Source: Gammaproteobacteria bacterium Ga0077536
GTDB taxonomy: Bacteria; Pseudomonadota; Gammaproteobacteria; Ga0077536
Direction of reading: 5' to 3'
Length of the DNA stretch: 48,965 bases
NCBI GenBank assembly: GCA_001464935.1
Contig: LNEL01000032.1
Location: forward strand, 1-48,965
The position numbers and the translations under genes were made by a program. Numbering within the stretch: the first letter of the stretch is position 1; each line of letters starts with the position of its first letter. Below are positions 33,082 through 42,720 of the stretch, one piece after another. The notes under the pieces are model-generated. The model did no database searches. It worked only from the letters and a program-made list of their open reading frames with translations, and was not told where the DNA came from.

Positions 33082-34151
33082 TTCACGTGACGAGCGCTCA
33101 AGCGCTGCGCCTGCCAGGCGTCAATGGCCACCGTCAGCGGGGCATCACGCTGGTCGAAATGATGGTCGCGATGGTCGTTGGCCTGATTCTGCTCGTCGGC
33201 ATCGTCCAGCTGTTCGCGAGCAACAAGCAGGCCTACCGTATCCAGGAAGGCGCGAACGTGCTCAATGAGAACGCGCGCTACATCATGAACCAGATCCAGT
33301 ATGACCTGCGCATGGGCGATCACTGGGGCGGCGTCGAACGCGACGATGTCGAAGTGATGAGCGACATCGACGCCGTCGACGGCGACTGCACGGGCGCGGC
33401 CGCCAGTATCGATGTCGTCGGCATCTTCGGCATCGACGGCGAAGCGGCCTCCCCGCTCGACTGCATTCCCGACTCCGACTACGTGCCGGATTCGGACATC
33501 GTCGTCATCCGCTACGCGGAAGCCGTGCGTCGTGCCACGGGCAACCTCGCAGACGACAGAGTCTACGTGCGCTCGGCGATCGGCCGCCGCGCGGCTGTCT
33601 TTCAGGGTGTGAACAAGGGCGACCTGCCGGCCGATCTGCTGCCCGCCGATCTCGATGCCGCGACCATCGAGGAAGAAGTCCCGGATACCGCGAACTTCGA
33701 GTTCCGCACGGTGATCTATTTCCTGCGCCCCTGCGCGTCGCAGGACCTCGGAACCGCCGGCGAATGCGACGAAGACGACGACACCATTCCGACTCTCACG
33801 CGGCTGACGCTGGATGGCATGAGCCTCGTCGAGCAGGACGTCATCGCCGGCGTCGAGCAGATGCAACTGTCCTACGGCGTCGACACCGACGGCGACCGCA
33901 CGCCCGACTACTACTCGAGCGCGGAGAACCTCACCACGGACGACGACTGGGACAAGGTGGTCGACGTGCGGCTGAGCGTGCTGATCCGCAACACCGAGAT
34001 CGATGTCACCTACGTCGACGAGAACACCTACAAGCTCTACGGCGGCGAAGACGGCGCGGGCGTCGAGTACACAGCGCCCGAAGACGTGCAGCGCTATCGG
34101 CGCAAGCTCTACAACTCGTCGATCCAAGTCCGCAACATGACCCGAGGTTGA
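33078..34151 (+). CDS. pilW: Type IV pilus minor pilin PilW
   Basis: A 357-residue minor pilin. The prepilin site is HRQRG then ITLVEMMVAMVVGLILLVGIVQLF, with Ile at +1 and Glu at +5. The segment KQAYRIQEGANVLNENARYIMNQIQYDLR is typical of PilW. The GTG start overlaps the pilV stop (GTGA). The C-terminal domain is acidic and includes a Cys-containing loop (CASQDLGTAGECDEDDD). It acts in the inner-membrane priming complex with FimT, PilV, PilX and PilY1. The next gene begins five bases after its stop. Confidence 0.9.
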   Translation: MIHVTSAQALRLPGVNGHRQRGITLVEMMVAMVVGLILLVGIVQLFASNKQAYRIQEGANVLNENARYIMNQIQYDLRMGDHWGGVERDDVEVMSDIDAVDGDCTGAAASIDVVGIFGIDGEAASPLDCIPDSDYVPDSDIVVIRYAEAVRRATGNLADDRVYVRSAIGRRAAVFQGVNKGDLPADLLPADLDAATIEEEVPDTANFEFRTVIYFLRPCASQDLGTAGECDEDDDTIPTLTRLTLDGMSLVEQDVIAGVEQMQLSYGVDTDGDRTPDYYSSAENLTTDDDWDKVVDVRLSVLIRNTEIDVTYVDENTYKLYGGEDGAGVEYTAPEDVQRYRRKLYNSSIQVRNMTRG

Positions 34152-34155
34152 GCCG

Positions 34156-34773
34156 ATGACCCGCATACCCCACAACCCGGCGCGGCAGCGTGGCATGGCC
34201 CTGATCGTGGCGATGGTGCTGCTGCTCGTGATGACCATGGTCGCCGTGATCGCGATGCGCTCGACCACGCTCGATCTGAAGATGACGTCCAACACGACCC
34301 AGGCCCGGCGCGCCTTCCAGTCGTCGGACGGCACCCGCGATTCCGTGACCCCGGTGCTGGCCTCGCACGTGTTCTACCACGGCTGGCCCGAAGCGCTCGG
34401 TGGCGAGGTGGCAGCCAGCGCGGATTTCGACGTGCCCGACGAACTGACCATCATGGATACCGAACTGCGCTACGACATGGGCGAGAACGGCGAATTCGAA
34501 GACCTCGCAACGCGCACACGCGACATCGAGTTTCGCGATGACGTCGAGGACAACGACACCTTCGAATCCGAGGACGTCTATGGCGACATCTGGGTCACGC
34601 GCATCGGGGTGCAGCCCGCGCCCGGCATGAACCTCGTGTCGAACTCGGCCGACCAGGGCGCCGGCGGCGGCGCGGCGAACAAGTACATCTATTTCGATAT
34701 CCGCGCGGCGGGACGCGCGCTCGGCAATGCAAAGGCATTGACCGGCTCGGATTATCGCGCCCTGTCGCGTTGA
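34156..34773 (+). CDS. pilX: Type IV pilus assembly protein PilX
   Basis: A 205-residue protein with the PilX N-terminal pattern: RQRG then MALIVAMVLLLVMTMVAVIAMRSTTLDLKM. No Glu stands at +5 of the helix; I think this is usual for this family but have not verified it. KMTSNTTQARRAFQSSDG follows, and the rest is acidic. It supports pilus assembly together with the other minor pilins and PilY1. The start is five bases after pilW. Its stop is 55 bases before pilY1, which has its own GGAG site. Confidence 0.85.
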   Translation: MTRIPHNPARQRGMALIVAMVLLLVMTMVAVIAMRSTTLDLKMTSNTTQARRAFQSSDGTRDSVTPVLASHVFYHGWPEALGGEVAASADFDVPDELTIMDTELRYDMGENGEFEDLATRTRDIEFRDDVEDNDTFESEDVYGDIWVTRIGVQPAPGMNLVSNSADQGAGGGAANKYIYFDIRAAGRALGNAKALTGSDYRALSR

Positions 34774-34828
34774 GCGGCCAGGCAGCAGACAAGTATCAGG
34801 CAATCGGGACGACTGGAGTCATCCGGCT

Positions 34829-37800
34829 ATGAAGATGTTCAAATCCATCAGGGAATTCTGTCACGGGCTCGTGTTGAGCGTAGGCTTTCTGCCTGCCGTG
34901 TGGTCCGCCAACGTGCATGCAAACCTGTCCGGCGCGGACATGGGCACCTACACCGCGACGCCCATCCTGACCGTTGAATCCGTGCCACCGCTGGTGATGA
35001 TCGCGATGTCGATGGATCACCAGTACTTCATCAAGGCGTACAACGACTACACCGATCTCGACAAGGACGGTACGGTCGAGCGGACCTATTCGGACCAGTT
35101 CGAGTACTACGGCTATTTCCACTCGGACTTCTGCTATTCGTACGATACCGGGGAAAATCGTTTCGAACCTAGCGGCTTGGTCGACACTCCGCGCGAAGGT
35201 AACAGCGACACGACCTACGATCACTACTGCACGGAAGATGACACGACCTGGAGCGGCAACTTCCTGAACTGGGCGCTGATGACGCGCATGGACATCGTGC
35301 GCAAGATCCTGTACGGCGGCCTGCGCTCGACCGACGAGGAAGACGAAACCGTGCTCGAGCGCGCCTACCTGCCCGGCGACGCGCACAGCTTTGCGAAGTA
35401 TTACAACGGCGCCGATCTGGCCGAACTCACGCCGCATGACGGGATCCGCACCGACACCACCAATGGTGGCGACAGCGACGGCTTCGACGACTCGAATGAA
35501 GGCATCACGATTTGCAGCATCACGCAGTCGTCTGCGGGCAACAGCTCGCAGAACGTCAACGTCCCTCCAATGATGCGCGTAGCCTCCGGCAACCGCTCGC
35601 TATGGGCCACCAATGAACGTCGGCAGTGTTCATGGTCCGACGAGTTCGGCAGTAACGGAAATTCCAACGATCCGGCCATCTCTGGTATTGGCGCGAGCGC
35701 CAGCGATCCGCCGGTCACAGCTATCCTCGCTGCTTCCAGCACTCAGCGCCACTTCGACGCGCGCGTCGTGGTATGCGATCCGGATCACGTCGCGCCGCAG
35801 AACCTCGAGAACTGCCGGGCCTATGGCGACAACCTGAAGCCCGAAGGCCTGCTGCAGAAATACGGTCTCGATGGCCAGATGCAGTTCGCGCTGGTGACTG
35901 GCAGCTATGCCGACAACCTGTCCGGCGGCCGGCTGCGCAAACGCATGTCGACGATGAACGACGAAATCGATACCTCGGACGGCACGTTCATCGCGTTGTC
36001 GTCGTCGACGCCCGGCATCATCAAGGCCCTGAATGCGGTGCGCATCTTTGGTTACGGCTACGACGACGGCACCTATCTCAGCGGCGGCGACGGCGGCAGC
36101 GAGAACTGCAACTTTCAGCTGACCGACATCGCGACCGAGGGCAAGTGCGCCAGCTGGGGTAATCCGATGTCCGAGATTTACCTCGAGGCATTGCGTTACT
36201 TTGCGTCCTCGACCCGTTCGCCGACGGCGGCGTTCAACAACGGCGGAGTCGATACCGCATACATTCCGGGCCTGCTCGAGGACAGCGACTGGACGCGGCC
36301 CATTACGGAAGACAATTCCTGCGCGTCACTGAATACGATCATTTTCAATGCCAGCGTCAGTTCCTACGACAACAACGCGACGGATCCCGATTTCACGTCG
36401 ACGACCGCGGCTGCGCTGACCAAGACCATCGGCAACTCCGCGGGCGAAGCGCTCGAAGGCAACAATTTCTTTGCGGGTCGCAGCGGCGCTGCAACCAACG
36501 AGTTCTGCACGTCGAAGACGATCGACGGTACCAATGGACTCGGCGACGTGTTCGGACTGTGCCCGGAAGCACCGACGGTGCTGGGTTCCTATCACATGGC
36601 CGGTCTCGCGCATTACGCGCACACGGAAGATCTGCTGACGGGGCTGCCGGAACGGCAGTCCGTGAAGACCTTCGCAGTGTCTCTGGCGACCGCGACCCCC
36701 GTCATCGAAGTGCCGGTAGACGACGACCGCACCGTGCGCATCCTGCCAGCCTATCGCCTGCGCAAGGGCGGCAACAATGTGAACGAGGCGTCGAACAACC
36801 CGGCCAATGACGGCGGTGGCGCGCTGGTCGACTTCAAGATCGTGCGCCCGCACACCGAAGTCAGCGCGACGAACAACGCGGTCGCCGAAGCCGGCACCGG
36901 CGTGTTCAGCGGGCTGTTCTACGTCAACTGGGAAGACTCCGAGCAGGGCGGCGACTACGACCAGGACATGTGGGGCATGATCGAGTACCGCCTCGACACC
37001 AACCTGACGGCTAATCAGCTCAGAATAACGACGACAGCGGTGCGAGAATCAACCGGCATCGCCCAGCTGTTCGGCTTCATCACCAGCGGCACCACGCAGG
37101 ACGGGTTCCACGCCTATTCAGGCATCGAAGGCGCGAACTATACCGATCCGACCGGTGTGCCAGGCTGCGTCAATTGCCGCCCGATCTCCGGCGACGGCGG
37201 CTCGACCGGCCAGTTCGGCGCCCGCTCGCACGATTTCACCGTCAGCACGACGGCGGCTGCCGATCTGCTCGAGTCCCCGCTTTATTACGCCGCCAAATGG
37301 GGCGGCTTCGACGACGCCAACGACGACAAGAAGCCGTTCGTGCGCGGCGCCGATCCGGACGACCCGATCGACAACTCGGAGTGGGACGCCGACGGCGACA
37401 ACGTGCCGGACACTTTCTTCTTCGTGACCGACCCGGGCGACCTGGAGTCGTCGCTGCGCGAGATTTTCGACACGATTCTCGAGCGGGTATCGTCGGGTAC
37501 CGCGGCCGCGGTGGTGGCAAACGAACAGCAGGGCAACGGCGCGCTGTTCCAGGCGCTATATGACCCTGAGAAGAACGACAGCGAAGGCAACACGGCGCGC
37601 TGGATCGGCACCTTGCACGCGCTGTTCGTCGACACCTTCGGGTTCATTCGCGAAGACGGCAACGCGAATGGCGCGATTGACGATTTCGAGACCGATCCGA
37701 TCATCAAGCTCGAGTTCGACGAGTCGGTGGAACCGAGCGAGCGCCGCACGAAGGTCGTACGCTTCTTTCCGCTCGATGACGATCCGGATACGGACGAACT

Positions 37801-40165
37801 CGAAGGCCCGGATCCCGATCGGCCGGATCCGTCCGATCCGGCACAGTTCACGCAGGCTGCTGCGGCCGATCTGTTCGGCGAGGACGGCCTGAAGACCGTG
37901 TGGAACGCGCGCGAGCAATTGTCCGAACTCGATGAGACGTCGATTGTCGAGCAGCGTGCCTACGACTCTCCCGCTGACGAAGGGCGTCACATCCTCACGT
38001 GGATAGACGATGGCGACAAGGTGGTCAGCACGGGCGAAGTGATCGATTTCACGTCCGACAACATCGATTCCGGCAATTTCTTCTGGCTCGACTCGGATAC
38101 GGAAGACGACGCCGAGGATCTCGTCGACTGGGTCCGCGGCAGGGAAGACGGGCTCGACGGCCTGCGCACGCGCTCGGTCGACTATGACGGCAGCGAAGGC
38201 CCGCGCGATGTCGAAATCATGCGCCTCGGCGACATCATCCATTCGACGCCGGTGTCGGTGGGTGCCCCGTTTGCAGCCTTCGACCAGTCGGCGCTTGATG
38301 CGTCCTACGCCGAGTTTCGTGAGCAGTACCAGGAACGACGCCAGGTGGTGTACGTCGGTGCCAACGACGGCATGATCCACGCGTTCAACGCCGGCTTCTT
38401 CGATGCGAACGATCTGGCGTTCAAGCTGTCGCCGTCGGAAGACAGCGGCGTGACCGAGCACCCGCTCGGGTCCGAGCTCTGGGCCTATGTGCCCAATAAC
38501 CTGCTGCCCCACCTGCAGTGGACGGCACGTCCGGATTATTCACACGTCTACTACATGGATCTGCCGATTCGCGTGTTCGACGTGAAGATCTTCGATGACG
38601 ACGACACGCATCCGAACGGCTGGGGCACGATCCTCGTCGCCGGCATGCGCTTCGGCGGCGGCACCGACAACACCGGCATCAACGTCGACGTCGATGCCGA
38701 CGGTGACGGTGACAACGACATCCAGACGAAGTCGGCGTATGTCGTGCTCGACATCACCGATCCCGAGCAGCCGCCGACGGTGATCGCCGAGCTGTCGCCG
38801 CCGAATGCGCAATTCACGACCTCGGTGCCGCAGGTCGTCGGCTTCGGCACGCGTGAAGGTGAGACAGGTCCGAACAAGTGGTATCTCGTGTTCGGCACGG
38901 GCCCCACCAACCTCAACAATGCGACCTACGAGTCCTACGGCGATCCGCTGCAGAACGCGAACGTCTTCGTCTATGACCTCGAACTGCTGCTGACGGCGAC
39001 CGATCAGAACGCCGCCCTGCTGCGGACCTTCGAACTGGATGAAGCCAACACCTTCGTTGGCGACATCGCGGGTGCCGACTTCGATATCGACATGAAGGAC
39101 GAAGCGCTCTATTTCGGCACCGTCGGCAAGCCGGTCGCGCCCGACGAGGACCCGGAGGACGTCGAACAGGGCAGCCTGTACCGGATCATGCTCTCTGAGA
39201 ACCCGACGACCAGTGCCTGGAGCGAGCCGACACGGATACTGGACGATCTCAACCGTCCGTTCGTGACCCAGCCGGCCGTGACGATCGACCGCAAGTTCCG
39301 TCGCTGGGTCGTTGCCGCGAGCGGCCGCCTGTTCGTCAACGACGACAAGCTGACCGAGAACCAGCAGACCGCCTATGGCATCATCGACCCCGAGTTCAGC
39401 GGGGAGGACGTCCCGGCCGCTGTGGCGGATCTGGTCGACGTGTCGACGGCCCAGGTCTTCGGCAATGACACGGTCGAAGGTGTGTCGCTGCCAACGAGCG
39501 CCGACGCCGACGGCAATGATGCGCTGAGCACGAAGGAACTGCGCGAAGCCGTGGCCGCGGCCGGCGGCTGGCGCAAGGATTTCGCGATCAATGGCGTGCT
39601 GCCGGTCGACGCGACCGAGGAGGAAGAGGAAGAAGCCGACCTGACCGAGGACGATGACGCGCCGGTCAAGCCGGCCGAGCGCAGCGCGAGCCGCATCTCG
39701 CTGTTCGGCGGGATCATGTTCGCGTCGCTGTTCACGCCGAGCACCGACCTGTGCGGCGCGGACGGCAACAGCCGCCTGCTCGGCATCGACTTCAGCACCG
39801 GCGTGCCACCGTCGTTCAGCGTTTTCCCGTGCGCGGACTGCGACGATCCGACGGTCCCGGTGCCTGAAAGCTTCGACCAGGGCGGCGGCTATTCGTCGAG
39901 CGCGAGCACGCACTTCGGCAACCAGACGATTGAAGGCAAGGTGACGATCATCACGCAGGACTCGCGCGGTGAACCCGAATCCACCGAAGCACAGACCGGT
40001 GCCGGCGATCCGGCGGCCGAGATCTCCTGGCGCGAGTTCCGGAACCTCGAGACCGGGCTCGAAGGCGAAGCCGGATCGGATGCCGATGAAGGCGCCGGCG
40101 GCGGCGGAGAAGGCTCTGGCAGCGGTGGGGAGGGCTCGGGCAGCCCTGCCCCGGGTGGCGGCTGA
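34829..40165 (+). CDS. pilY1: Type IV pilus tip adhesin/assembly protein PilY1
   Basis: A 1778-residue secreted protein, longer than the roughly 1160 residues of P. aeruginosa PilY1. A signal peptide is followed by SVPPLVMIAMSMDHQYFIKAYNDYTDLDKDG, so the DxSxS metal site of von Willebrand A-type PilY1 is not seen here. The C-terminal half is the PilC/PilY1 beta-propeller (VVYVGANDGMIHAFNAGFF, ELWAYVPNNLLPHL). DVDADGDGDND (about residue 1288) matches the calcium-binding loop of PilY1; other Asp-rich sites are NDYTDLDKDG and WDADGDNVPD. The tail is Gly/Ser-rich (GEGSGSGGEGSGS). It promotes pilus extension, surface sensing and adhesion. Confidence 0.93.
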   Translation: MKMFKSIREFCHGLVLSVGFLPAVWSANVHANLSGADMGTYTATPILTVESVPPLVMIAMSMDHQYFIKAYNDYTDLDKDGTVERTYSDQFEYYGYFHSDFCYSYDTGENRFEPSGLVDTPREGNSDTTYDHYCTEDDTTWSGNFLNWALMTRMDIVRKILYGGLRSTDEEDETVLERAYLPGDAHSFAKYYNGADLAELTPHDGIRTDTTNGGDSDGFDDSNEGITICSITQSSAGNSSQNVNVPPMMRVASGNRSLWATNERRQCSWSDEFGSNGNSNDPAISGIGASASDPPVTAILAASSTQRHFDARVVVCDPDHVAPQNLENCRAYGDNLKPEGLLQKYGLDGQMQFALVTGSYADNLSGGRLRKRMSTMNDEIDTSDGTFIALSSSTPGIIKALNAVRIFGYGYDDGTYLSGGDGGSENCNFQLTDIATEGKCASWGNPMSEIYLEALRYFASSTRSPTAAFNNGGVDTAYIPGLLEDSDWTRPITEDNSCASLNTIIFNASVSSYDNNATDPDFTSTTAAALTKTIGNSAGEALEGNNFFAGRSGAATNEFCTSKTIDGTNGLGDVFGLCPEAPTVLGSYHMAGLAHYAHTEDLLTGLPERQSVKTFAVSLATATPVIEVPVDDDRTVRILPAYRLRKGGNNVNEASNNPANDGGGALVDFKIVRPHTEVSATNNAVAEAGTGVFSGLFYVNWEDSEQGGDYDQDMWGMIEYRLDTNLTANQLRITTTAVRESTGIAQLFGFITSGTTQDGFHAYSGIEGANYTDPTGVPGCVNCRPISGDGGSTGQFGARSHDFTVSTTAAADLLESPLYYAAKWGGFDDANDDKKPFVRGADPDDPIDNSEWDADGDNVPDTFFFVTDPGDLESSLREIFDTILERVSSGTAAAVVANEQQGNGALFQALYDPEKNDSEGNTARWIGTLHALFVDTFGFIREDGNANGAIDDFETDPIIKLEFDESVEPSERRTKVVRFFPLDDDPDTDELEGPDPDRPDPSDPAQFTQAAAADLFGEDGLKTVWNAREQLSELDETSIVEQRAYDSPADEGRHILTWIDDGDKVVSTGEVIDFTSDNIDSGNFFWLDSDTEDDAEDLVDWVRGREDGLDGLRTRSVDYDGSEGPRDVEIMRLGDIIHSTPVSVGAPFAAFDQSALDASYAEFREQYQERRQVVYVGANDGMIHAFNAGFFDANDLAFKLSPSEDSGVTEHPLGSELWAYVPNNLLPHLQWTARPDYSHVYYMDLPIRVFDVKIFDDDDTHPNGWGTILVAGMRFGGGTDNTGINVDVDADGDGDNDIQTKSAYVVLDITDPEQPPTVIAELSPPNAQFTTSVPQVVGFGTREGETGPNKWYLVFGTGPTNLNNATYESYGDPLQNANVFVYDLELLLTATDQNAALLRTFELDEANTFVGDIAGADFDIDMKDEALYFGTVGKPVAPDEDPEDVEQGSLYRIMLSENPTTSAWSEPTRILDDLNRPFVTQPAVTIDRKFRRWVVAASGRLFVNDDKLTENQQTAYGIIDPEFSGEDVPAAVADLVDVSTAQVFGNDTVEGVSLPTSADADGNDALSTKELREAVAAAGGWRKDFAINGVLPVDATEEEEEEADLTEDDDAPVKPAERSASRISLFGGIMFASLFTPSTDLCGADGNSRLLGIDFSTGVPPSFSVFPCADCDDPTVPVPESFDQGGGYSSSASTHFGNQTIEGKVTIITQDSRGEPESTEAQTGAGDPAAEISWREFRNLETGLEGEAGSDADEGAGGGGEGSGSGGEGSGSPAPGGG

Positions 40166-40182
40166 CCAGTGTGGTCACTCAG

Positions 40183-40218
40183 CCACGACCACGCAGGCCG
40201 GGGCCTCCGTGGTCGTGG
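40183..40218 (+). repeat. Long hairpin between pilY1 and pilE
   Basis: CCACGACCACG (40183-40193) pairs perfectly with CGTGGTCGTGG (40208-40218). Inside it AGGCC (40195-40199) pairs with GGCCT (40202-40206), so almost the whole 36 bases form one stem with a single C-C mismatch. No T-run follows. It starts 17 bases after the pilY1 stop. Confidence 0.75.
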
Positions 40219-40261
40219 AACCCACAGCAGGTTCGGACATGAGGCTCAGGGAGCAACGCAG

Positions 40262-40729
40262 ATGACGACACAGCAGGCATTGAAACGACAGACGGCGCCG
40301 GCGCTGCCCGCCAGGCAACACGGCGTCACCCTCATCGAACTGATGATTGTCGTCGTGATCGTCGGCATCCTCGCCTCGGTGGCCTACCCGAGCTACCAGC
40401 AGTACGTGCTGCGGACGAAACGCTCGGAAGGCAAGGCGCTGCTGATGGATGTCGTGGCCCGCCAGGAACGCTTCTACTTCGACAACAACACCTATTCGAC
40501 CGACCTGGAGGACGATCTGCGCTACGGCGCTGCAGCGCCGGAGTCCGCGGAGGGCAACTACTCGGCCTCGGTCGATGTCGGTCCCTCGGGCGACATCAGC
40601 ACCAGCTACGAAGTGACCGTCACCCCGCTGTTCGGCGGCGGCGATCCCGAGTGCGGCGATCTGATCATGGACTCGCGCGGCACCCAGAGCAGTTCCACCG
40701 GCGGCGATCTGGAACGATGCTGGCAATGA
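40262..40729 (+). CDS. pilE: Type IV pilin-like protein PilE
   Basis: A 155-residue pilin of the PilE minor type. The prepilin site is ARQHG then VTLIELMIVVVIVGILASVAYPSYQQYV, with Glu at +5 but Val, not the usual Phe, at +1. RTKRSEGKALLMDVVARQERFYFDNNTYS is the typical continuation. A pair of cysteines near the end (PECGDL and ERCWQ) should close the D-loop. The start was chosen at the ATG directly before the pilin leader; the longer frame to 40169 covers the intergenic hairpin. Its stop overlaps the DUF4124 gene as ATGA. Confidence 0.88.
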   Translation: MTTQQALKRQTAPALPARQHGVTLIELMIVVVIVGILASVAYPSYQQYVLRTKRSEGKALLMDVVARQERFYFDNNTYSTDLEDDLRYGAAAPESAEGNYSASVDVGPSGDISTSYEVTVTPLFGGGDPECGDLIMDSRGTQSSSTGGDLERCWQ

Positions 40730-41181
40730 GTGTGCAGCGGGGAGTCTGGGGCCAGTGCCTGCTCGGCGCGATGCTGATCGCACTTGCCGCGCCGGTGTTG
40801 GCGGAGATCTACCAGTGGAAGGACGAGCAGGGCAAAACCGTGTTCTCCGAGCGCCCTCCCCCGGGCAGTGACGCCAAGGTCGTCAAACCGAAGACCGGCA
40901 AGCCCAGCAGCAATGCCAGCGAGAAGCTGCGCCAGGACCGCGAGCGTATCGTCCCGCCGGTAGAAAAGCCGAAGGAACAGAAGCCGAAGGAACTGACCGA
41001 GGAGCAACTCGAGCAAAAGGCCGAGGCCTGCGCGCAGGCCCGCGACGCACTCGCGCTGCTCCAGGCCAACAACCGTCCGCGCTACGAGACGGAGGACGGC
41101 AAGATTGCGCACATGTCGCAGGAAATGCATGCCGAGCGTGTCGCCGACGCGGAGAAGAAGGTCAGCGACTACTGCAACTGA
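40726..41181 (+). CDS. DUF4124 periplasmic protein
   Basis: A 151-residue protein with a signal peptide cut near VLA. The mature N-terminus EIYQWKDEQGKTVFSERPPPG is the DUF4124 signature. The rest is a charged, probably coiled stretch rich in Lys and Glu, with two cysteines (EACAQA and SDYCN). The start is fixed by ATGA overlap with pilE. In related genomes a small exported gene (pilY2 in Pseudomonas) also belongs to this operon, so a role near the pilus machinery is likely but unproven. Confidence 0.83.
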   Translation: MSVQRGVWGQCLLGAMLIALAAPVLAEIYQWKDEQGKTVFSERPPPGSDAKVVKPKTGKPSSNASEKLRQDRERIVPPVEKPKEQKPKELTEEQLEQKAEACAQARDALALLQANNRPRYETEDGKIAHMSQEMHAERVADAEKKVSDYCN

Positions 41182-41187
41182 GCCGCG

Positions 41188-41208
41188 CGGCCCGTGAACG
41201 ACGGGCCG
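41188..41208. terminator. Hairpin between convergent pilus and ispH operons
   Basis: CGGCCCGT (41188-41195) pairs with ACGGGCCG (41201-41208) around a five-base loop. It lies between two convergent operons and may stop both, but no T-run is present on either side. Confidence 0.45.
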
Positions 41209-41226
41209 GCGCAGCCATGCGCCGCC

Positions 41227-42171
41227 TCAGCCCGCGCGCACGAGTTCCTTCGGCAGGCTGAACACGACCTGCTCAATGATGCCTGGCACTTCATTGACCG
41301 CCTGACCGCCCCACGCTTTCAGTCGCGCGACGACCTGTTCGACGAGCACTTCGGGTGCCGACGCACCGGCAGTCACACCGACGCTGCGCTTGCCGGCGAG
41401 CCAGTCGTGCTGAATCTCGTCGGCGTTGTCGATCAGGTAGGCCGCGATGCCCTGCTTCTCGGCGATTTCCTTCAGGCGCGTCGAATTCGAGCTCGTCTGC
41501 GAGCCGACGACGAGAATCAGGTCGCAGTCCTTCAACAACCCCTTCACGGCGTCCTGGCGGTTCTGCGTGGCGTAGCAGATGTCTTCCTTCTTCGGCCCGA
41601 CGATCTTCGGGAAGCGCTTGCGCAGCGCATCGATCACGACCGCCGTGTCGTCCATCGACAGCGTGGTCTGCGTGACGAATGCGAGGAAGTCCGGGTCCTT
41701 GACCTCGAGCTTCCACACGTCTTCGACCGATTCGACCAGGTACATGCCGCCGCGATCCTTGCGCATCGTGTACTGGCCGAGCGTGCCTTCGACTTCCGGA
41801 TGCCCGGCATGGCCGATGAGAATGCACTCGCGCCCTTCCTGCTGGTAATGCCCGACTTCCATGTGGACCTTGGTCACGAGCGGGCAGATCGCGTCGAACA
41901 CGCGCAGTTTGCGTCGGGCCGCTTCCTGGCGGACGGCTTTCGCCACGCCGTGGGCGCTGAAGATCACGGTGGCGTCGTCCGGCACTTCGTGCAATTCATC
42001 GACGAAGATGGCGCCCTTCTGTCTCAAGCCATCGACAACATACTTGTTGTGGACGACTTCATGGCGGACATAGACCGGCGCTCCGAACAGATCGAGCGCC
42101 CGCTCGACGATGCCGATGGCACGATCGACACCGGCGCAGAAGCCGCGGGGATTGGCGAGATGAATTTCCAT
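41227..42171 (-). CDS. ispH: 4-hydroxy-3-methylbut-2-enyl diphosphate reductase
   Basis: A 314-residue iron-sulfur enzyme, the last step of the MEP isoprenoid pathway (HMBPP to IPP and DMAPP). The three cluster cysteines lie in [12 protein letters not shown] (residue 12), [11 protein letters not shown] (about 96) and [11 protein letters not shown] (about 197). FSAHGV and [10 protein letters not shown] are also conserved. The ATG at 42171 begins the conserved [14 protein letters not shown]; the frame upstream is noise from the lspA region. It follows lspA by 44 bases and may have its own promoter there. It shares the operon with lspA and ribF. Confidence 0.97.
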   Translation of the reverse strand: MEIHLANPRGFCAGVDRAIGIVERALDLFGAPVYVRHEVVHNKYVVDGLRQKGAIFVDELHEVPDDATVIFSAHGVAKAVRQEAARRKLRVFDAICPLVTKVHMEVGHYQQEGRECILIGHAGHPEVEGTLGQYTMRKDRGGMYLVESVEDVWKLEVKDPDFLAFVTQTTLSMDDTAVVIDALRKRFPKIVGPKKEDICYATQNRQDAVKGLLKDCDLILVVGSQTSSNSTRLKEIAEKQGIAAYLIDNADEIQHDWLAGKRSVGVTAGASAPEVLVEQVVARLKAWGGQAVNEVPGIIEQVVFSLPKELVRAG

Positions 42172-42202
42172 GGGCAACGCTCGTGAGTCGTGGGGTGCCC
42201 GG

Positions 42203-42208
42203 ATTATA
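42203..42208 (-). promoter_or_regulatory. -10 box candidate for ispH
   Basis: A perfect TATAAT on the minus strand between lspA and ispH, about 32 bases before the ispH start. The bases 16-18 upstream give no good -35 box. Confidence 0.35.
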
Positions 42209-42215
42209 CGCAAGC

Positions 42216-42716
42216 CTATTCGGCGTGGGCACCTGCCGTGGGGCCCGATCCGGGTCGTAGCATGTCGATGATTATCATTGCCGCGCCTACGGAAATAGCC
42301 GAATCGGCGATGTTGAACGCGGGAAAACAGCTCGCGCGGTAACACAGCTGGATGAAGTCGACCACGTAACCCAGGAGCGCCCTGTCCCAGCAGTTGCCGA
42401 GCGCGCCACCGAGCACCAGCGCGAGCGCGAGCGGCATCCAGCGCGCACCGGCGGGCGCCTGTCGCAGCATCGAGTAAATCCACCCGGACACGGCCACTGC
42501 GATGCCGATGAACACCCAGCGCTGCCAGCCCGATCCGTCGGCCAGCATGCTGAAGGCGGCGCCCGTGTTGTGGAGCAGGGTCAGGTTGAAGCCGGGGAAC
42601 ACCGGCGCGGGCACGCCGTAGGTCAGGGCCGCGACGGCCAGCGCCTTCGTGGCCTGATCGAGCGCGATGACGCTGACAGCGAGCAGCAGCCACGGCCAGG
42701 TGCGGGCATGGGCCAT
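42216..42716 (-). CDS. lspA: Lipoprotein signal peptidase
   Basis: A 166-residue membrane aspartic peptidase with four hydrophobic helices that removes the signal peptide of prolipoproteins. Conserved parts are DQATKALA near residue 20, NTGAAFSML near 50, [10 protein letters not shown] near 103-112, and the catalytic Asp pair in VVDFI and FNIADSAI. It starts four bases after the ribF stop. In most gammaproteobacteria ileS lies between ribF and lspA; here it does not. Confidence 0.96.
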   Translation of the reverse strand: MAHARTWPWLLLAVSVIALDQATKALAVAALTYGVPAPVFPGFNLTLLHNTGAAFSMLADGSGWQRWVFIGIAVAVSGWIYSMLRQAPAGARWMPLALALVLGGALGNCWDRALLGYVVDFIQLCYRASCFPAFNIADSAISVGAAMIIIDMLRPGSGPTAGAHAE

Positions 42717-42720
42717 GCGA

